Positions 33,601 to 42,629 are shown, numbered from the stretch's first letter. The stretch is 64,000 nt of DNA from Pelodera strongyloides (GCA_036852015.1 JAANDG010000362.1:5001-69000); one strand, 5' to 3'. Notes: generated from the sequence alone by a model not told the origin. Numbers and translations are program-made.

Positions 33601-34593
33601 CATTTCGTACAGAAAACTGCACAACAAGGTTCTTGATTGTAACTTTGAAAGTGGTAAGGCGGGTGCAAAAGCCCGCAAAGTCAAGCTTCGGGGTGCTACT
33701 GAAGCTGGGGCGCCTACACTTAAAACACTCAATCAAGATGCCGCGTACTTTGTGGAATCACATGCAAAGGTAATGCTTCATATATCATAGAAAGTAACCT
33801 CACCTTTATGGGGTTTGCAAGTATGCCGAAAAATTTGTCTTGGAAAAATGAGACTTGGAACGATTTTATAATTTCTCATGTTATGTATTCATTCTTACTT
33901 AGTTCCAAAGTACGGTACCTCGTGTACATACTTGCAAGGAATTGTTGTATACTTGCCAACCCCAATATGGGGCTTCAATTTATGACAAAAATTGCCGATT
34001 TTTGCTTCCAAGTATGGGAAAATTTACGTTGATACTACACGAGAACATCTACAGGCAGACAAAAAAATGGTCCCGTGGCTGGTAGCCACGGGACCATTTT
34101 TGCGCGCGTGCATAAACGGTGCATTTTCGCCTCGTCAGGTTATAGCATTGGTGCATTTTCTTCACTTTCAAAGCTGTACGCAAAAACGTACACGATATGC
34201 ACATTTGATTCTTGGAAGCAAAACGCATGGTTTTTGCCATACATTGAAACCCCATTATATAAGAACCAGCATGCAGTAGCCGTAGGGCAATGTGAGAGAA
34301 CGATGTCCTTTGAACGCCCGCCTGTCGTGGTAGATAGACATTCAAGGACACTTCTAGCTTTCTAGCTTTTCTAGCCCCACCATTTTATTCCTGCCTACAA
34401 AACTATCTGCGCGCCGGTTCACTACGGCCACGGTAAGCAGTTTTTTATACAAAGTGTGGTTGCTTTGCTAATCTTGTGACTAACTACAAAACAAATTCAT
34501 ATATTCATTATTTAGATGGTTGAATCAGTGGACAAGTTGTGCGATTCTCTGGAAATGCTTAAGCTCTTTAATATTCGTATTGTTCCCGTGTAG
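27666..34593 (+). CDS. Gene 3: coiled-coil paralogue without the zinc module
   Basis: Nine exons, all joining in frame, about 257 residues: 27666-27746, 27831-27956, 28467-28556, 29006-29042, 30783-30860, 30950-30991, 33333-33400, 33596-33769, 34516-34593. Exons 1-4 encode Glu/Lys-rich amphipathic helix (for example MELQEKIRKLEEEIIKDK), probably coiled coil. Exon 6 contains PKRKV, a possible nuclear-localisation motif. Exon 7 matches only the C-terminal end of the zinc exon of genes 1 and 2 (LANLLRDIGTLQEK against LAKWTRDIGTLQAK). Exon 8 matches their penultimate exon (SYRKL, ending in A-K before the donor), and exon 9 begins MVESVDKLCDSL. Exon 6 ends and exon 7 starts in compatible phase, so loss of the zinc module leaves an open message. 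Introns hold LINE, R1, R13 and other repeats. Function unknown. Confidence 0.72.
27966..28235. mobile_element. R11 element in gene 3 intron 2
   Basis: Starts TTAAAGGGACAGGCCCATTTC; GATGACTCCATCTGATTC is shared with 26090. The right end is degenerate (GAAATGAGCCTTTG near 28222-28235). Confidence 0.5.
28586..28860 (-). mobile_element. LINE 3'-end fragment in gene 3 intron 3
   Basis: Reads as the 3' untranslated tail of the LINE at 29483-30026: both begin (plus strand) AATAATAATTTATTACG, then ATATATGCAACGTA and GAGGCTAA blocks. The retained part carries no coding sequence. Confidence 0.6.
29339..30086. mobile_element. MITE R1 copy split by a LINE insertion
   Basis: Left half from TTAAAGCGATATACCAGCCGG to about 29482 (ATTTGCATAT). 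Right half from about 30026 (GCATAAGAAAGCAG) to CCGGCCAGTATTGCGCTTTAA. The two halves together match an uninterrupted R1 copy; 0.54 kb of LINE sequence lies between. Confidence 0.85.
29483..30026 (-). mobile_element. Truncated non-LTR retrotransposon (LINE), C-terminal RT-domain fragment
   Basis: A minus-strand frame (30031-29621) encodes about 136 residues starting RSVLESGSVVFNPYKQRD, then ALERIQRIFTKRVF and RTEALKLDFLVNRRK. This is the conserved region just after the reverse transcriptase palm/thumb of CR1/Jockey-type LINEs (R-x-x-LEY-x-S-x-VW-x-P ... E-x-x-QR-x-FT-x-R). The stop is followed by a 3' UTR and an A/T-rich (AATAAATTATTATT) tail at 29483, so the copy is 5'-truncated, as usual for LINEs. 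It sits inside an R1 MITE in gene 3 intron 4, antisense to the gene. Confidence 0.8.
30290..30512. repeat. GC-rich block of degenerate CGGTACG/CGTTCCGG repeats
   Basis: CGGTAC or GTACCG, and CGGAACG, CGTTCCGG or CGGGAAC, recur about every 15-30 bases in both orientations. Frames are open on both strands through it. It lies next to R13-like sequence (TATGGGAAAATTACCG at 30513) in gene 3 intron 4. Confidence 0.6.
30513..30695. mobile_element. R13-like element fragment
   Basis: Shares CTACACGTGAACATCTACAG, GCAGACAAAAAATGGTC, TTTTTGCCATACATTG and the AACCCCA end with the element at 33807-34256. Confidence 0.6.
31224..31402. mobile_element. Half copy of the palindromic MITE (18492-18853 family)
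   Basis: TTAAAGGGATCGGTTCACC, then TTTCTTTATTTTCTATAAGGG and CAATACTCACGAAGATATT, match one arm of the 18.5-kb palindrome. The second arm is missing. Confidence 0.7.
31558..31856. mobile_element. Inverted-repeat element with CCTACCAG repeats
   Basis: Ends TTAATAGCCCACGTATTCTCGCG (left) and CGCGAGAATACGGGCTAA (right) are inverted. Inside, CCTACCAG and CCCAATTGGGA/GAGATTGGGAATGGCC units alternate in both orientations. Sequence after it (31858-31960) resembles the right end of R4. Confidence 0.65.
32029..32446. mobile_element. Element with about 75-bp inverted ends and a hammerhead-like core
   Basis: Left arm 32029-32105 (AGATCTTCGAGCATTTACGA ... TTATTGCCAACGTTT) and right arm 32371-32446 are reverse complements with few differences. 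Just inside the right arm, 32351-32374 reads CTGATGA-T-GTC-GTAAT-GAC-GAAAC. The centre (32106-32350) has an open frame without similarity to known proteins. A second element with the same core motif is at 41724-42048. Confidence 0.75.
32351..32374 (+). ncRNA. Hammerhead-ribozyme-like core (candidate)
   Basis: CTGATGA and GAAAC boxes enclose a 3-bp stem GTC/GAC with loop GTAAT. The strand after GAAA (CGTTGG) is complementary to CCAACG in the left arm, where a GTT triplet could be the cleavage site. One unpaired or mispaired base sits between CTGATGA and the stem, unlike the textbook core. Candidate only. Confidence 0.45.
32447..33075 (+). other. Non-coding stretch ending in a LINE-like tail
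   Basis: AATAAATTATTATTAT at 33059-33074 resembles, on the plus strand, the 3' tails of the minus-strand LINE copies at 28.6 and 29.5 kb. I could not find LINE coding sequence before it. Hydrophobic short frames here are composition effects of T-rich DNA. Confidence 0.35.
33807..34256. mobile_element. MITE R13 copy a in gene 3 last intron
   Basis: Left end TATGGGGTTTGCAAGTATGCC, right end GCCATACATTGAAACCCCATTA; the inverted ends are flanked by TA-rich bases. A hairpin TGGTCCCGTGGCT-GG-TAGCCACGGGACCA lies near 34068-34098. A shorter copy lies at 43192-43347. Confidence 0.75.
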
Positions 34594-35450
34594 GACAAGT
34601 GGTCCTGAATCTCACGCTATGATACCACTATGTGCGCAGAGGGCACAGAAAAAAATAATTATCATTTTGTTCATATGAATGTATAAACGGGGAACAAGGC
34701 TTTCGGTGGGGCTAGATTTGCTAGAAAAAGCAGTGTCCTTGAATGTACAGGTTGAAATGTCTTGCAAAAGCCTTGTTCCATAACCATGCTTCGATCGCTT
34801 CTTATATGAATTATACTCGGCTGCCATGTAGCCTTCGCTCCATTTTTTTCTTTGGCATCCCCGCAATGTCCTGCAGTGCTCATTTTTGTCTCATTTTTCA
34901 TTGAAATTTATTTTCATCCATGTGTTTTGTGTCAGTATTTGTGGGTTTGGTACCGATTGATTAGCTCATTTGTTGTTAACTCACCAGGTTTTACTTGCGC
35001 ATTTCCTTGTGAATTTTATAACGTGTTTATAATAAAGGCCTTGTTAACTACAAAGTGAGTTTGACGCGCAGAAACCTTGAAAAATGGCTGCACGAATCGC
35101 CCATACAGTGAGTCAAAACGTGCCAACGCGGTTAAATATACAGTCTACGAGATGCTGCGTGTTACCGACGGAAAGAAATTCATACAAATGGGAAATGTAC
35201 TGATAAATTTATTCGTATTGACGAACACTATACTTCTCAATAACAACGTACGGTGCAGTCCATCACATTGTTATTTTTACTGCCAATAAACACACAGCGA
35301 TAACTGAGAAATTGCGTAAAACACAGAAAGCCGCCGGTGGCCAGTGTTTAAAACATTTCCTGACTATATGGTTATCAGTTGTCGGCGATTTTCGAGAAAG
35401 CGCACTTAGCTATGCCCATTCTCGAAAATCTGTTTCGAATACAGTCGGAC
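34594..35450. other. Intergenic; nothing recognised
   Basis: A+T-rich. Short frames at 34612-34866, 34852-35058 and 35077-35289 show no domain, splice signal or similarity. Confidence 0.45.
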
Positions 35451-35455
35451 AAGTT

Positions 35456-35575
35456 GGCAACTACTGGGCAAAAGGCGCGGGCAAAGGGCGGGCAGGCAAG
35501 CGGGCAAAAAGCGGGCAGGCAAGCGGCAAAAGGCGGGCAGGCATGCGGGCAAAAGGCAAAAGGCTTATTCACATG
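35456..35575 (+). repeat. GC-rich minisatellite (GGGCAGGCAAGCGGGCAAAA-like)
   Basis: About five imperfect units of 20-25 bp built from GGGCAAAA, GGGCAGGCA and AGCGG. Long open frames on both strands cross it and are artefacts of the repeat. Confidence 0.85.
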
Positions 35576-35825
35576 GTTTCTTTGTGGACTACACTTTTAT
35601 TTAGAGGCCATTTCGTGTTTCTTTCCTCTGTTGGGTCTCCCCGATAATTTTTTTTATGTTCTCAGAAATCTAATAATATTATTTTTGTTGGTCATCGTGG
35701 TAATCGATGGTATTCGGTTATCCATGTCGCTCTTTTACAGAACTATTCCAAATTCCTAAATTCAATTCGGATGTAAATGATGATCAACAAGCGTAGAACT
35801 GGTGTATTGCATTCCACAATTTATT

Positions 35826-35996
35826 TTAAAGCGAAATGCTAGCCTCTTTGGAAAATTTGCATATGATTAGCAAATCCTATGCATCCTATGCTAATTTTGT
35901 ACGATCGTCCACGGCAATCGTACAAAATTAGCATAGGATACATAGGATTTGCTTATCATATGCAAATTTTCCAAAGGGGCTAGCATTTCGCTTTAA
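35826..35996. mobile_element. MITE R2 copy b (171 bp)
   Basis: TTAAAGCGAAATGCTAGCC at the left and GGCTAGCATTTCGCTTTAA at the right; near-perfect palindrome centred at about 35910. Confidence 0.92.
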
Positions 35997-36178
35997 TGTT
36001 CATACGAGCGAAAGGGAGAGCAAGGCGGTGTGATATTCAAAAATGAACTAGTTTGCATATACATAAACGTGCGGCAAGCAAAATAAATGGATACATTTAA
36101 AAACAGCAAAGAAGCACAGACTTCGAAGGACTATATACTTGAGCGTAGTTCATGAAATGTATACAACAGCTTATGGCA

Positions 36179-38394
36179 TTAAAGTTTCCTTCTCTCCAAG
36201 CGTTCGCACAAGTTGTCCACTGATGCAATCATCTGGAAAATATATTTCTTTGTTTAAATGTTATAAAATGTTTATTGTATAGTTTGTATTGCATTGTTTG
36301 TTACATCCGATGGTGCGTTAGCTCGATTGCTTAGGACGCTTAATTTTTTAATGACTAACTTTCATTTTATGTATACCTTTCTTTAGCACACAAGTATAAT
36401 GGACTCATGTTTGCCCAACATTTCCATTCAAACACCACGTGTCAGAAAGCTTTAAAGAGACGCAGACACTTTACATTCAGCCTTTTTATTCGCTTTTCAT
36501 TAAAGATAGGACGGTATATAGAACAATATGCTTCCACGAAAAAGGCAGAGAATAGGAAATTCAGGGAGAGAAATCAACGAGAATGGGATTTGGTAAATTA
36601 CCGTCGCCGGGGCATAATAGGCAATTGCGAATAAATATCCTGCAGTGTTACACCTAGAGGCCTAGAGGGTAGTTTATCACTGTAGGGATACACTGTCAAC
36701 CGCCGTACGGGCAATTGCATAGTACGGTGTACGGTAGATTAATAAATCCCATATTCAGTGATTCTCTTCGTGACAATGAGTTTGTATTGCTGTAATTTGG
36801 TGCTGATAGCTTAATTTTCTTCATAGCTTATTTAATGAAAGTGAATAAAAATAACTAATGTGTTGTGACTGCGACTCCTTAAAGGGAGCGGCTCACGAGA
36901 AAAAGATATAAACCGTACAGACTAATTTTTGTGTTCCTGACTACGGTACCTGGTCGAACTGTTTAGCATAGAATATATCTGCGAGTTCTAGATGCAAATA
37001 AATGCGGATTTCACAGTAATATTTTTGAGATACCGGACAAGTAAATTGAATAAAACTTTTTTCTCATGAGCCTCTCCTTTTAAACATACCTTGACATTAG
37101 CTTCCATCAAGTGCTCTACATCCTGTTTGAGAACAGACACATCACAAGCTGCCATAAGCCCTTCAAAATCACAAGTACTTCCATTTTCATATGCGTTTGT
37201 AAAAGTTGAGCCGAGCAGACCGCACAGTTTGTCGTACGACTGGCCTCCCTAAAAACAACAAAAACAAAACTTCGAGCATTATCACTAACCCAGAATAGTG
37301 TAAATTGTTTCTGAATCCTTGTCGAGCATAAAGTAAGACAGAGAGAGACAGATAGAGAGGGAGAGAGAGAGAGACGGATACAAAGAGAGAGCGAGAGAGA
37401 GAGAGTCGGAGAAAAGAGAGAGAGAGCGAGGGAGAGGGCGAGAGAGAGAGAGAGGGCGACAGAGAGGGCGACAGAGAGGGCGACAGAGAGGGCGAGAGAG
37501 AGCGAGAGAGAGAGAGGGCGAGAGAGAGGGCCAGAGAGAAAGGGCGAGAGAGAGAGAAAGAAGATGGTGCAAAGCTTTAATGAGCTGACTCAGCAGCTCT
37601 GGCACATCGTCCTATCACGCCTCCCTTGAATTGACCAGACAAAAAAAAACATCATGCATACTTTGCCGGTAATTTCGGAAGCGGAGATCAGTTATCCTTG
37701 TTCAGACATGCAGAACCAAACCAAGGTAAAAACGGAAAAACAACTTCAAGGATGTTGTTGTTCCACAAACCTTGTTTTGCAGGCTTCCGATCTTTCGCGC
37801 CCATTTAGCAAGCTTCTCGCGATTGCTTTCGGCGCAGATGTTGACCACATTATGAACAACATTGTCCTTCGAGTCGCTTATCTCATGCAGACGGTGATTT
37901 CTCACCCAACACATCGAGCATACACCATATTCAGAACATGTTATACAGTCGAACATATTGGAAACAACGTCCTCTTGCCCACACTTGCACCTAAATCATT
38001 TCTTATAATTAGAGCTACTGGCGCCCTGTTTGTGATTCTCCCAGCTAATCTCGGTTCTTTCTAGTTATCAGAGTCAGAGTCAAAGTCGAGTCTAAACCCA
38101 ACAGCATATTGATTTTCTGTTAGGACAAGGGTGGTTTATTATGCTATCACCGCGTTGAAATAAATTACTCATAAATAAAGTTTACCTTATAAATTCTGGA
38201 ATCAAATCCACTTTATCTTCTCCGAGTGCTACTTCTGCAATCAGCTGTTTCATTTCCTCCGAAAGTATGGGCGCGGGCGAAACGGTCACCATACCGAAAT
38301 CCGTTTGTGTGCCAATTTTGCTTTGTTTGGTGGCAGCCGTCTGTATACCAATGTTATTTGTTATGGTGGACACTTGTGTAGTGCGGTCGATCTT
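36179..38394 (-). CDS. Gene 2: zinc-module paralogue with LC8-type motifs
   Basis: Minus-strand exons: 38394-38186, 37990-37771, 37248-37090, 36232-36179 (stop TAA), about 212 residues, all in frame with GT donors and T-rich acceptors. The second and third of these exons have exactly the lengths (220 and 159 bp) and phases of gene 1 exons 8 and 9. The first listed exon has IGIQTAA and KIGTQTDF, resembling LC8/dynein-light-chain binding motifs (G-I-Q-T, x-T-Q-T), and ends DLIPEFIR (gene 1: DLVPVSI). The zinc exon reads CKCGQED, then CITCSEYGVCSMC and NHRLH. The last exon begins MIASVDNLCERL. A possible upstream exon at 41568-41478 (-) ends in compatible phase and encodes GTRHARSRTVQELGSP, faintly like gene 1 exon 5; it is not proven. 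The 5' end is therefore incomplete. Confidence 0.75.
36480..36595 (+). CDS. Possible isolated coiled-coil exon
   Basis: Following a weak acceptor (TTTCATTAAAG), a frame encodes EQYASTKKAENRKFRERNQR and EWDL before GTAAATT. Charged and helical, as in the N-terminal exons of genes 1 and 3, but no flanking exon could be joined. May be a stray exon or chance. Confidence 0.2.
36879..37083. mobile_element. MITE R4 copy (internally deleted)
   Basis: TTAAAGGGAGCGGCTCACGAG at the left and CTCATGAGCCTCTCCTTTTAA at the right. GTACCTGGTCGAACTGTTTA in the middle is shared with 19100-19547. It ends seven bases before the gene 2 exon at 37090. Confidence 0.75.
37337..37560 (-). repeat. (AG)n/(GAGC)n simple repeat in gene 2 intron
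   Basis: An imperfect AGAGAG tract with periodic GGCG and GACA substitutions. The minus-strand Leu-Ser frame across it is an artefact. Confidence 0.95.
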
Positions 38395-38454
38395 CTAAAA
38401 AGATCAGTTGAAGGCTCATTATTTTTTTTTCAATAAATATGATTATACTCTCTC

Positions 38455-38640
38455 CATTATGTAAATTGACTTCGGTAATTACTGAATATATAAAAAGGAA
38501 TAGACAAAACTGTACTAATTAAAAAAAACCCGGGAAAAAATCATTATCAGGCTTTTTTATTTTCGACTGCCGAAGTAATGGATTATTCCTGAGATACATT
38601 GATGTGGAGAGAAGGGTAAACTTTTGAAATGGATTGGTCA
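38455..38640. repeat. Dispersed repeat R10 copy b
   Basis: Matches 26440-26640 in block order and orientation (plus strand), including TTTCGACTGC and TCCTGAGATACAT. Confidence 0.6.
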
Positions 38641-38687
38641 CTCAGGAACGCAAACACAATAAATTCGTCATTTTTATTTCATTTTCA

Positions 38688-39187
38688 TTAAAGGGATAGG
38701 TTCATCTCAAATCACCTCTCTTTTTATTGTTTTTATTAATAATAACACAAGTATCATTCACAATGAAAAGTAAATCAATCACAGAACAATACGCCTCGCA
38801 GAAGAAGCTTCCTTTATTGAAAACTGGGTGATCGGAAGCTAAAATCTAAACGCAAAAACTAATACCGTACACAGATCGCGCGGGCTAATGGCAATTAGCC
38901 AAGTTACAAACTACACTCGGCAGGACATTATTTCCCACGGTGAATTATCATTTAATCGCTTTGCAGTAGTTTGTAACTTGGCTAATTGCCATTTGCCCGC
39001 GCGATCTGTGTACGGTATTAGTTTCTGCGTTTAGATTTTGGCTTAAGATCACCCAGTTTCCAATAAAGGAAGCTTCTTCTGCGAGGCGTATGGTTCTGTG
39101 AATGATTTAATTCTCATTGTGAATGATATTTGTGCTACTATTAATAAAAACAATAAAAAGAGAGGTGATTTGAGATGAACCTATCCC
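38688..39187. mobile_element. MITE R3 copy b
   Basis: TTAAAGGGATAGGTTCATCTC at the left; the right end GAGATGAACCTATCCC lacks the final TTTAA. The arms are about 240 bp and meet near 38940 without the nested insert seen at 18.5 kb, so this copy shows the undisturbed structure. Confidence 0.9.
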
Positions 39188-39599
39188 AAGAGCCAAGCGG
39201 CATCTTTGACCGATATCGACTGGAGAAAACTGTGATTAGCACAATTTTCTATTCAATGCAAAGCCACAAAACATTCTACACAATAAAGATCAGTTACAGT
39301 TATAAAGTCTTAGTGAGTATGTGCATTCTGCTAACTTTTGAAGCAAGTACTACCAATAGATCCTTTCGTACGTAAATGTCTACGTATAATTCAGAACAGA
39401 ACTAATGAAGGACCTACGATAGGCGCATTGTCGAGGTAAACATGATCCGAAGCTCGTTGATGATCCAACCACCGCTTAAGTAGCACAATCTTATTATATA
39501 AAGGAGAAGAGTTTACTTTTTTGTTTGTGTGAACATAACGAAATCCTTTCATAAAGAAAATTTTCTATTCATAATCGAAAGAGAACATACAAAATCTTT

Positions 39600-39685
39600 G
39601 CCGCTGGCGGGATTCGAACCCACAGCAGCACACAATCTCTCGATTCACAGTCCAACGCTCTACCTGTTGAGCTATGCTAGCTTAT
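39600..39685 (-). repeat. tRNA-like sequence (minus strand)
   Basis: The minus strand reads TAGCTCAACAGGTAGAGC (perfect D-arm/A box), then TTGGACTGTGAATC (GTG at the anticodon position), and GGTTCGAATCCC (perfect B box). The anticodon stem has a mismatch and the acceptor stem does not close, so it is more likely tRNA-derived than a working tRNA. Spacing between the anticodon arm and the T arm is longer than in a class I tRNA. Confidence 0.5.
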
Positions 39686-39825
39686 ATGTCGAGGATATTA
39701 TAGGAGATATTATAGGAGAAGAGAAGTGCGATAGCAAATTTGCATGATTTGCAAAAACGCTGTCCAGAACCAAATTATACGTTTCCACATAAACGTAAAT
39801 GAAAGTTTTTTTTAAACACTGTGTA

Positions 39826-39892
39826 ACAATCGGCCGAAGGCCGATTCCTCCAGTCGGAGAAGAGCCCGTAGGGCTCTTCGAACGGCTGGTAA
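39826..39892. repeat. Dispersed repeat, inverted copy of 25926-25995
   Basis: ATCGGCCGAAGGCCGATTCC and GAAGAGCCCGTAGGGCTCTTC are two small palindromes; the pair is found in inverted order near 25.95 kb. Confidence 0.65.
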
Positions 39893-41118
39893 GCATATAT
39901 TGCACACTTAACTCTTAAAATACTGATGTTCTAAACAAAGTAAGTCCGGAAAGCCATCATTGGGGTTTGGCTTTGTTCGGCTGCCGGAGTAGTCGATTAT
40001 TATACGTAGGTCGTTCGAAATTCGTCATTTTACTTCGTTAACTTTTCGGAATGCATTGAGTCCTCAAATTCAAGCCGCGTCCGTCATTTTTATACTACCG
40101 CATAAGCCTATTGTGAAAAAAAAACAGTCAGGAAATACCCAGATCGAGGCACCGTGGACATTGTTGCTTCCATTGAGCATTATCGATCGCGTTCCCAACT
40201 TTATGTAACAAATTTGTACGTAGCCCGCAATATGAAAGGGTTTGGAGTTCTAATCGGGCAGTCCTATCGGACTGTGGTGTGGTACAGTCGATGAAATCGA
40301 CATATTTGAGAGGAGTACTATTTACTATTTATTATTTACTATTTTTTTTACTATTTATTGTAATTTCATAATTTATACGGGTTTCCTTGTTCTTTTCTAT
40401 CTCATATGGGATGTGTGCGGTATGCTAATAATCATAATCCACAACAAAACGGTATGCTAATAATAAATTATACAAAACAATGATTTCTTAAAGCAGCTTG
40501 TACCTAATTTTCGCCGTACAATGGCTGTACAGCTCCATAGTGTATTCTAGCATGCATAGCAACTGCACACCCTAGCCAAATACCGTGTTCTTTTCGTGGT
40601 GCTCGTTCAAGTTGAAAAACGAGGACGGGCACATAAATTTGATAAAAAAGAATTTGAAGAAAGGATCATATGTCTTTTGGAACGGAAATGTCTACTTATA
40701 ATTCAGAACTGAAACTAATGAAGGACTTTTCAAATAATTGTCAGGTTTGCGATTTGGATCAGCAGGCCACGATGGCCCTTTCTTATCCCTTGACTTCACC
40801 CTCTAAATAGCAGAAATTAGAAGAAGTATCCTGATTACTTTTCTCTGAATATTTATTGGGGCATAAATCGTTTGGTGCATATTTCAATTTGCAAGGCCTA
40901 AGTGATTTCTTATACCTGATCATATGTGGTATGCGCTTTATATATGCAAATGAATAAAATTAGCTTTGAAAATCTGGTAGTTTCGAGCAGTTAGCGTACA
41001 CTAGATTACAACATACATTTCAAAACCGGCGGCTTACATCACAGGTAAAAGGACTAACGATAGGAGGATTTTTCGTGAAACCCCGGCATTTTCAGTTTTT
41101 TTTCGCAGACCTCGGAGA
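39893..41118. other. No supported gene
   Basis: A+T-rich with TTATTTACTATTT repeats near 40320-40365. A minus-strand acceptor-like TATTTAG near 40806 is followed by an open RVKSRDKKGPSWPADP, but no donor follows, so it was not adopted as an exon of gene 2. Confidence 0.4.
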
Positions 41119-41296
41119 TTAAAGCGAAATACCAGCCGGTTTTTGAAACGCATCTCAAATATCTGCATTCTTATGCAGTTTCCACATTCTTATGCATTCA
41201 ATTGCTAAGAGGGCTCGAATTGGGGTCTATTTTTTATTCTAATTTATGCTCATTTGCGTACGATGCGTTCCAAAAACCGGCCGGTATTTTGCTTTA
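41119..41296. mobile_element. MITE R1 copy
   Basis: TTAAAGCGAAATACCAGCCGG at the left and CCGGCCGGTATTTTGCTTTAA at the right. Confidence 0.9.
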
Positions 41297-41810
41297 ACCA
41301 ACTAGTAAACAATACTACTTCAACGTTTTACTTGATCCATGGAAGTGAACCTCATGCTCAAAAAAGAAACCAACCTGTTTTCTTCTCTGTTCCGCGTGCA
41401 GGGCATACATCGCCACACTCGGTTCGCCTGAATTTTGTTTTAATATTTTTTGTAGTATTTTTTTTTATAAAAGTCACCGGAGAAGAAAGGAAATGCTGTG
41501 GAGAACCTAATTCCTGCACAGTTCGTGAACGGGCATGACGAGTGCCGTGCGCGTGCGGAAAGAAATCCCTGAACTTAGACGTGGCCAAGTTAAAAGCACA
41601 CCGTGCTCAGCTACAAGATCTACTTGGTATATGTAGTGCGTACTATGTGAAACGCCTTGAACCTTTTAATGTGGAAGTTGAGCTACGCACCTCGTAGTTC
41701 AAACATAACCATATAGTTCAAAGGGTTGGCACGTGCCGAGCTTTTCAGACTCCCTGGGTTTCTCCAATAAAGATAAGACAGATCTTCACATATCTTTATT
41801 GACCACCAAC

Positions 41811-41835
41811 GTTTCGGCTAAAAAGCCATCATCAG
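41811..41835 (-). ncRNA. Hammerhead-ribozyme-like core, minus strand (candidate)
   Basis: Reverse complement of the motif at 41876-41900, in the left arm of the palindrome. Confidence 0.4.
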
Positions 41836-41875
41836 GGTGATTACCTCAAAATTACCCAAGTTTGAGGTAATCACC

Positions 41876-41900
41876 CTGATGATGGCTTTTTAGCCGAAAC
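41876..41900 (+). ncRNA. Hammerhead-ribozyme-like core (candidate)
   Basis: CTGATGA-T-GGC-TTTTTA-GCC-GAAAC. Stem II is GGC/GCC here and GTC/GAC in the 32-kb element, a compensatory change that keeps pairing. CGTTGGTGG after GAAA can pair with CCACCAACG in the left arm. The extra U after CTGATGA departs from the classical core. Confidence 0.45.
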
Positions 41901-42049
41901 GTTGGTGGTCAATAAAGATATGTGAAGATCTGTCTTATCTTTATTGGAGAAACCCAGGGAGTCTGAAAAGCTCGGCACGTGCCTACCCTTTGAAGTATTC
42001 TTGCACGGACATCCCAAATGGAGAGACCCAACTTGCTGATAACCATATA

Positions 42050-42620
42050 GGTCAAAATTTGTTATAAAATACACATTGAAAAACCAAGAAAATTACTAAT
42101 TTCGTGATTAGCAAAAGAAACGGATGAGAAAATCAAAATTAAGGAAATGCATAACAATATGGTTGTGAAATAAAAAGGAAAAACGCTTTCAGAAACCGAG
42201 TGTTTGACCGAATGTCTTCGGCTTGGACTATAAGTTTAAAAGAATGATAATTCAAGGATCCGTTAGCATAAATGGGCGAATATGGGTGAATGCAAAAAGC
42301 TTCCAAACGTCTGATAACATAGGTGATAAGGGAAAGCAGTGACTAGGCAACGATTCGATAGATAGCAAACGGACCTGAGGCCTGTTTCACCAACTATTAC
42401 GTGAGAAGTAAACAATCGATAATTGTGTGTATCTCTTCTCTTCGCGCGCTCTTTTGTTGTGCACGGAAGATCCCTGCCTGCCAAACTGAAATGTTGGTGA
42501 TAACCGGCCTCAAGTTACTCAGTACCAGTATATTGGTACTAAAGTTTTTCCGAATCAAAATTGCACAATTTTATTATGGTGAATACGCAGTTGAGTGACT
42601 ATGATCAGAATCAATACCCT
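42050..42620. other. No recognisable feature
   Basis: A+T-rich, no supported exon or repeat. Confidence 0.4.
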
Positions 42621-42629
42621 GGTCTTGAA

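Larger units (their letters stand above)
41724..42048. mobile_element. Palindromic element with hammerhead-like cores and possible target duplication
   Basis: The arms GGTTGGCACGTGCCGAGC ... (41724-41850) and their reverse complement (41861-41990) are almost perfect over about 125 bp. Each arm carries a CTGATGATGGC-TTTTTA-GCCGAAAC core, one per strand. A single-orientation tail (41991-42048) follows. ATAACCATATAGTTCAAA on the left (41706-41723) and ATAACCATATAGGTCAAA on the right (42049 onwards) form an 18-bp direct repeat with one mismatch, as expected of a target-site duplication. The architecture suggests a retroelement relic of Penelope-like type; no coding region is present. Confidence 0.7.

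Noticed and set aside
37285..37605. Leu/Ser-rich open frame on the minus strand (also similar frames at 13939-14560, 44529, 46377, 49380, 50470, 53789, 56286, 59825-60185)
   Set aside because: These frames are translations of TC/AG simple repeats; both strands and all frames stay open, with no domains.
40738..40806. Minus-strand segment RVKSRDKKGPSWPADP after a TTTAG acceptor, as an exon of gene 2
   Set aside because: No usable donor follows and the phase cannot be tested.
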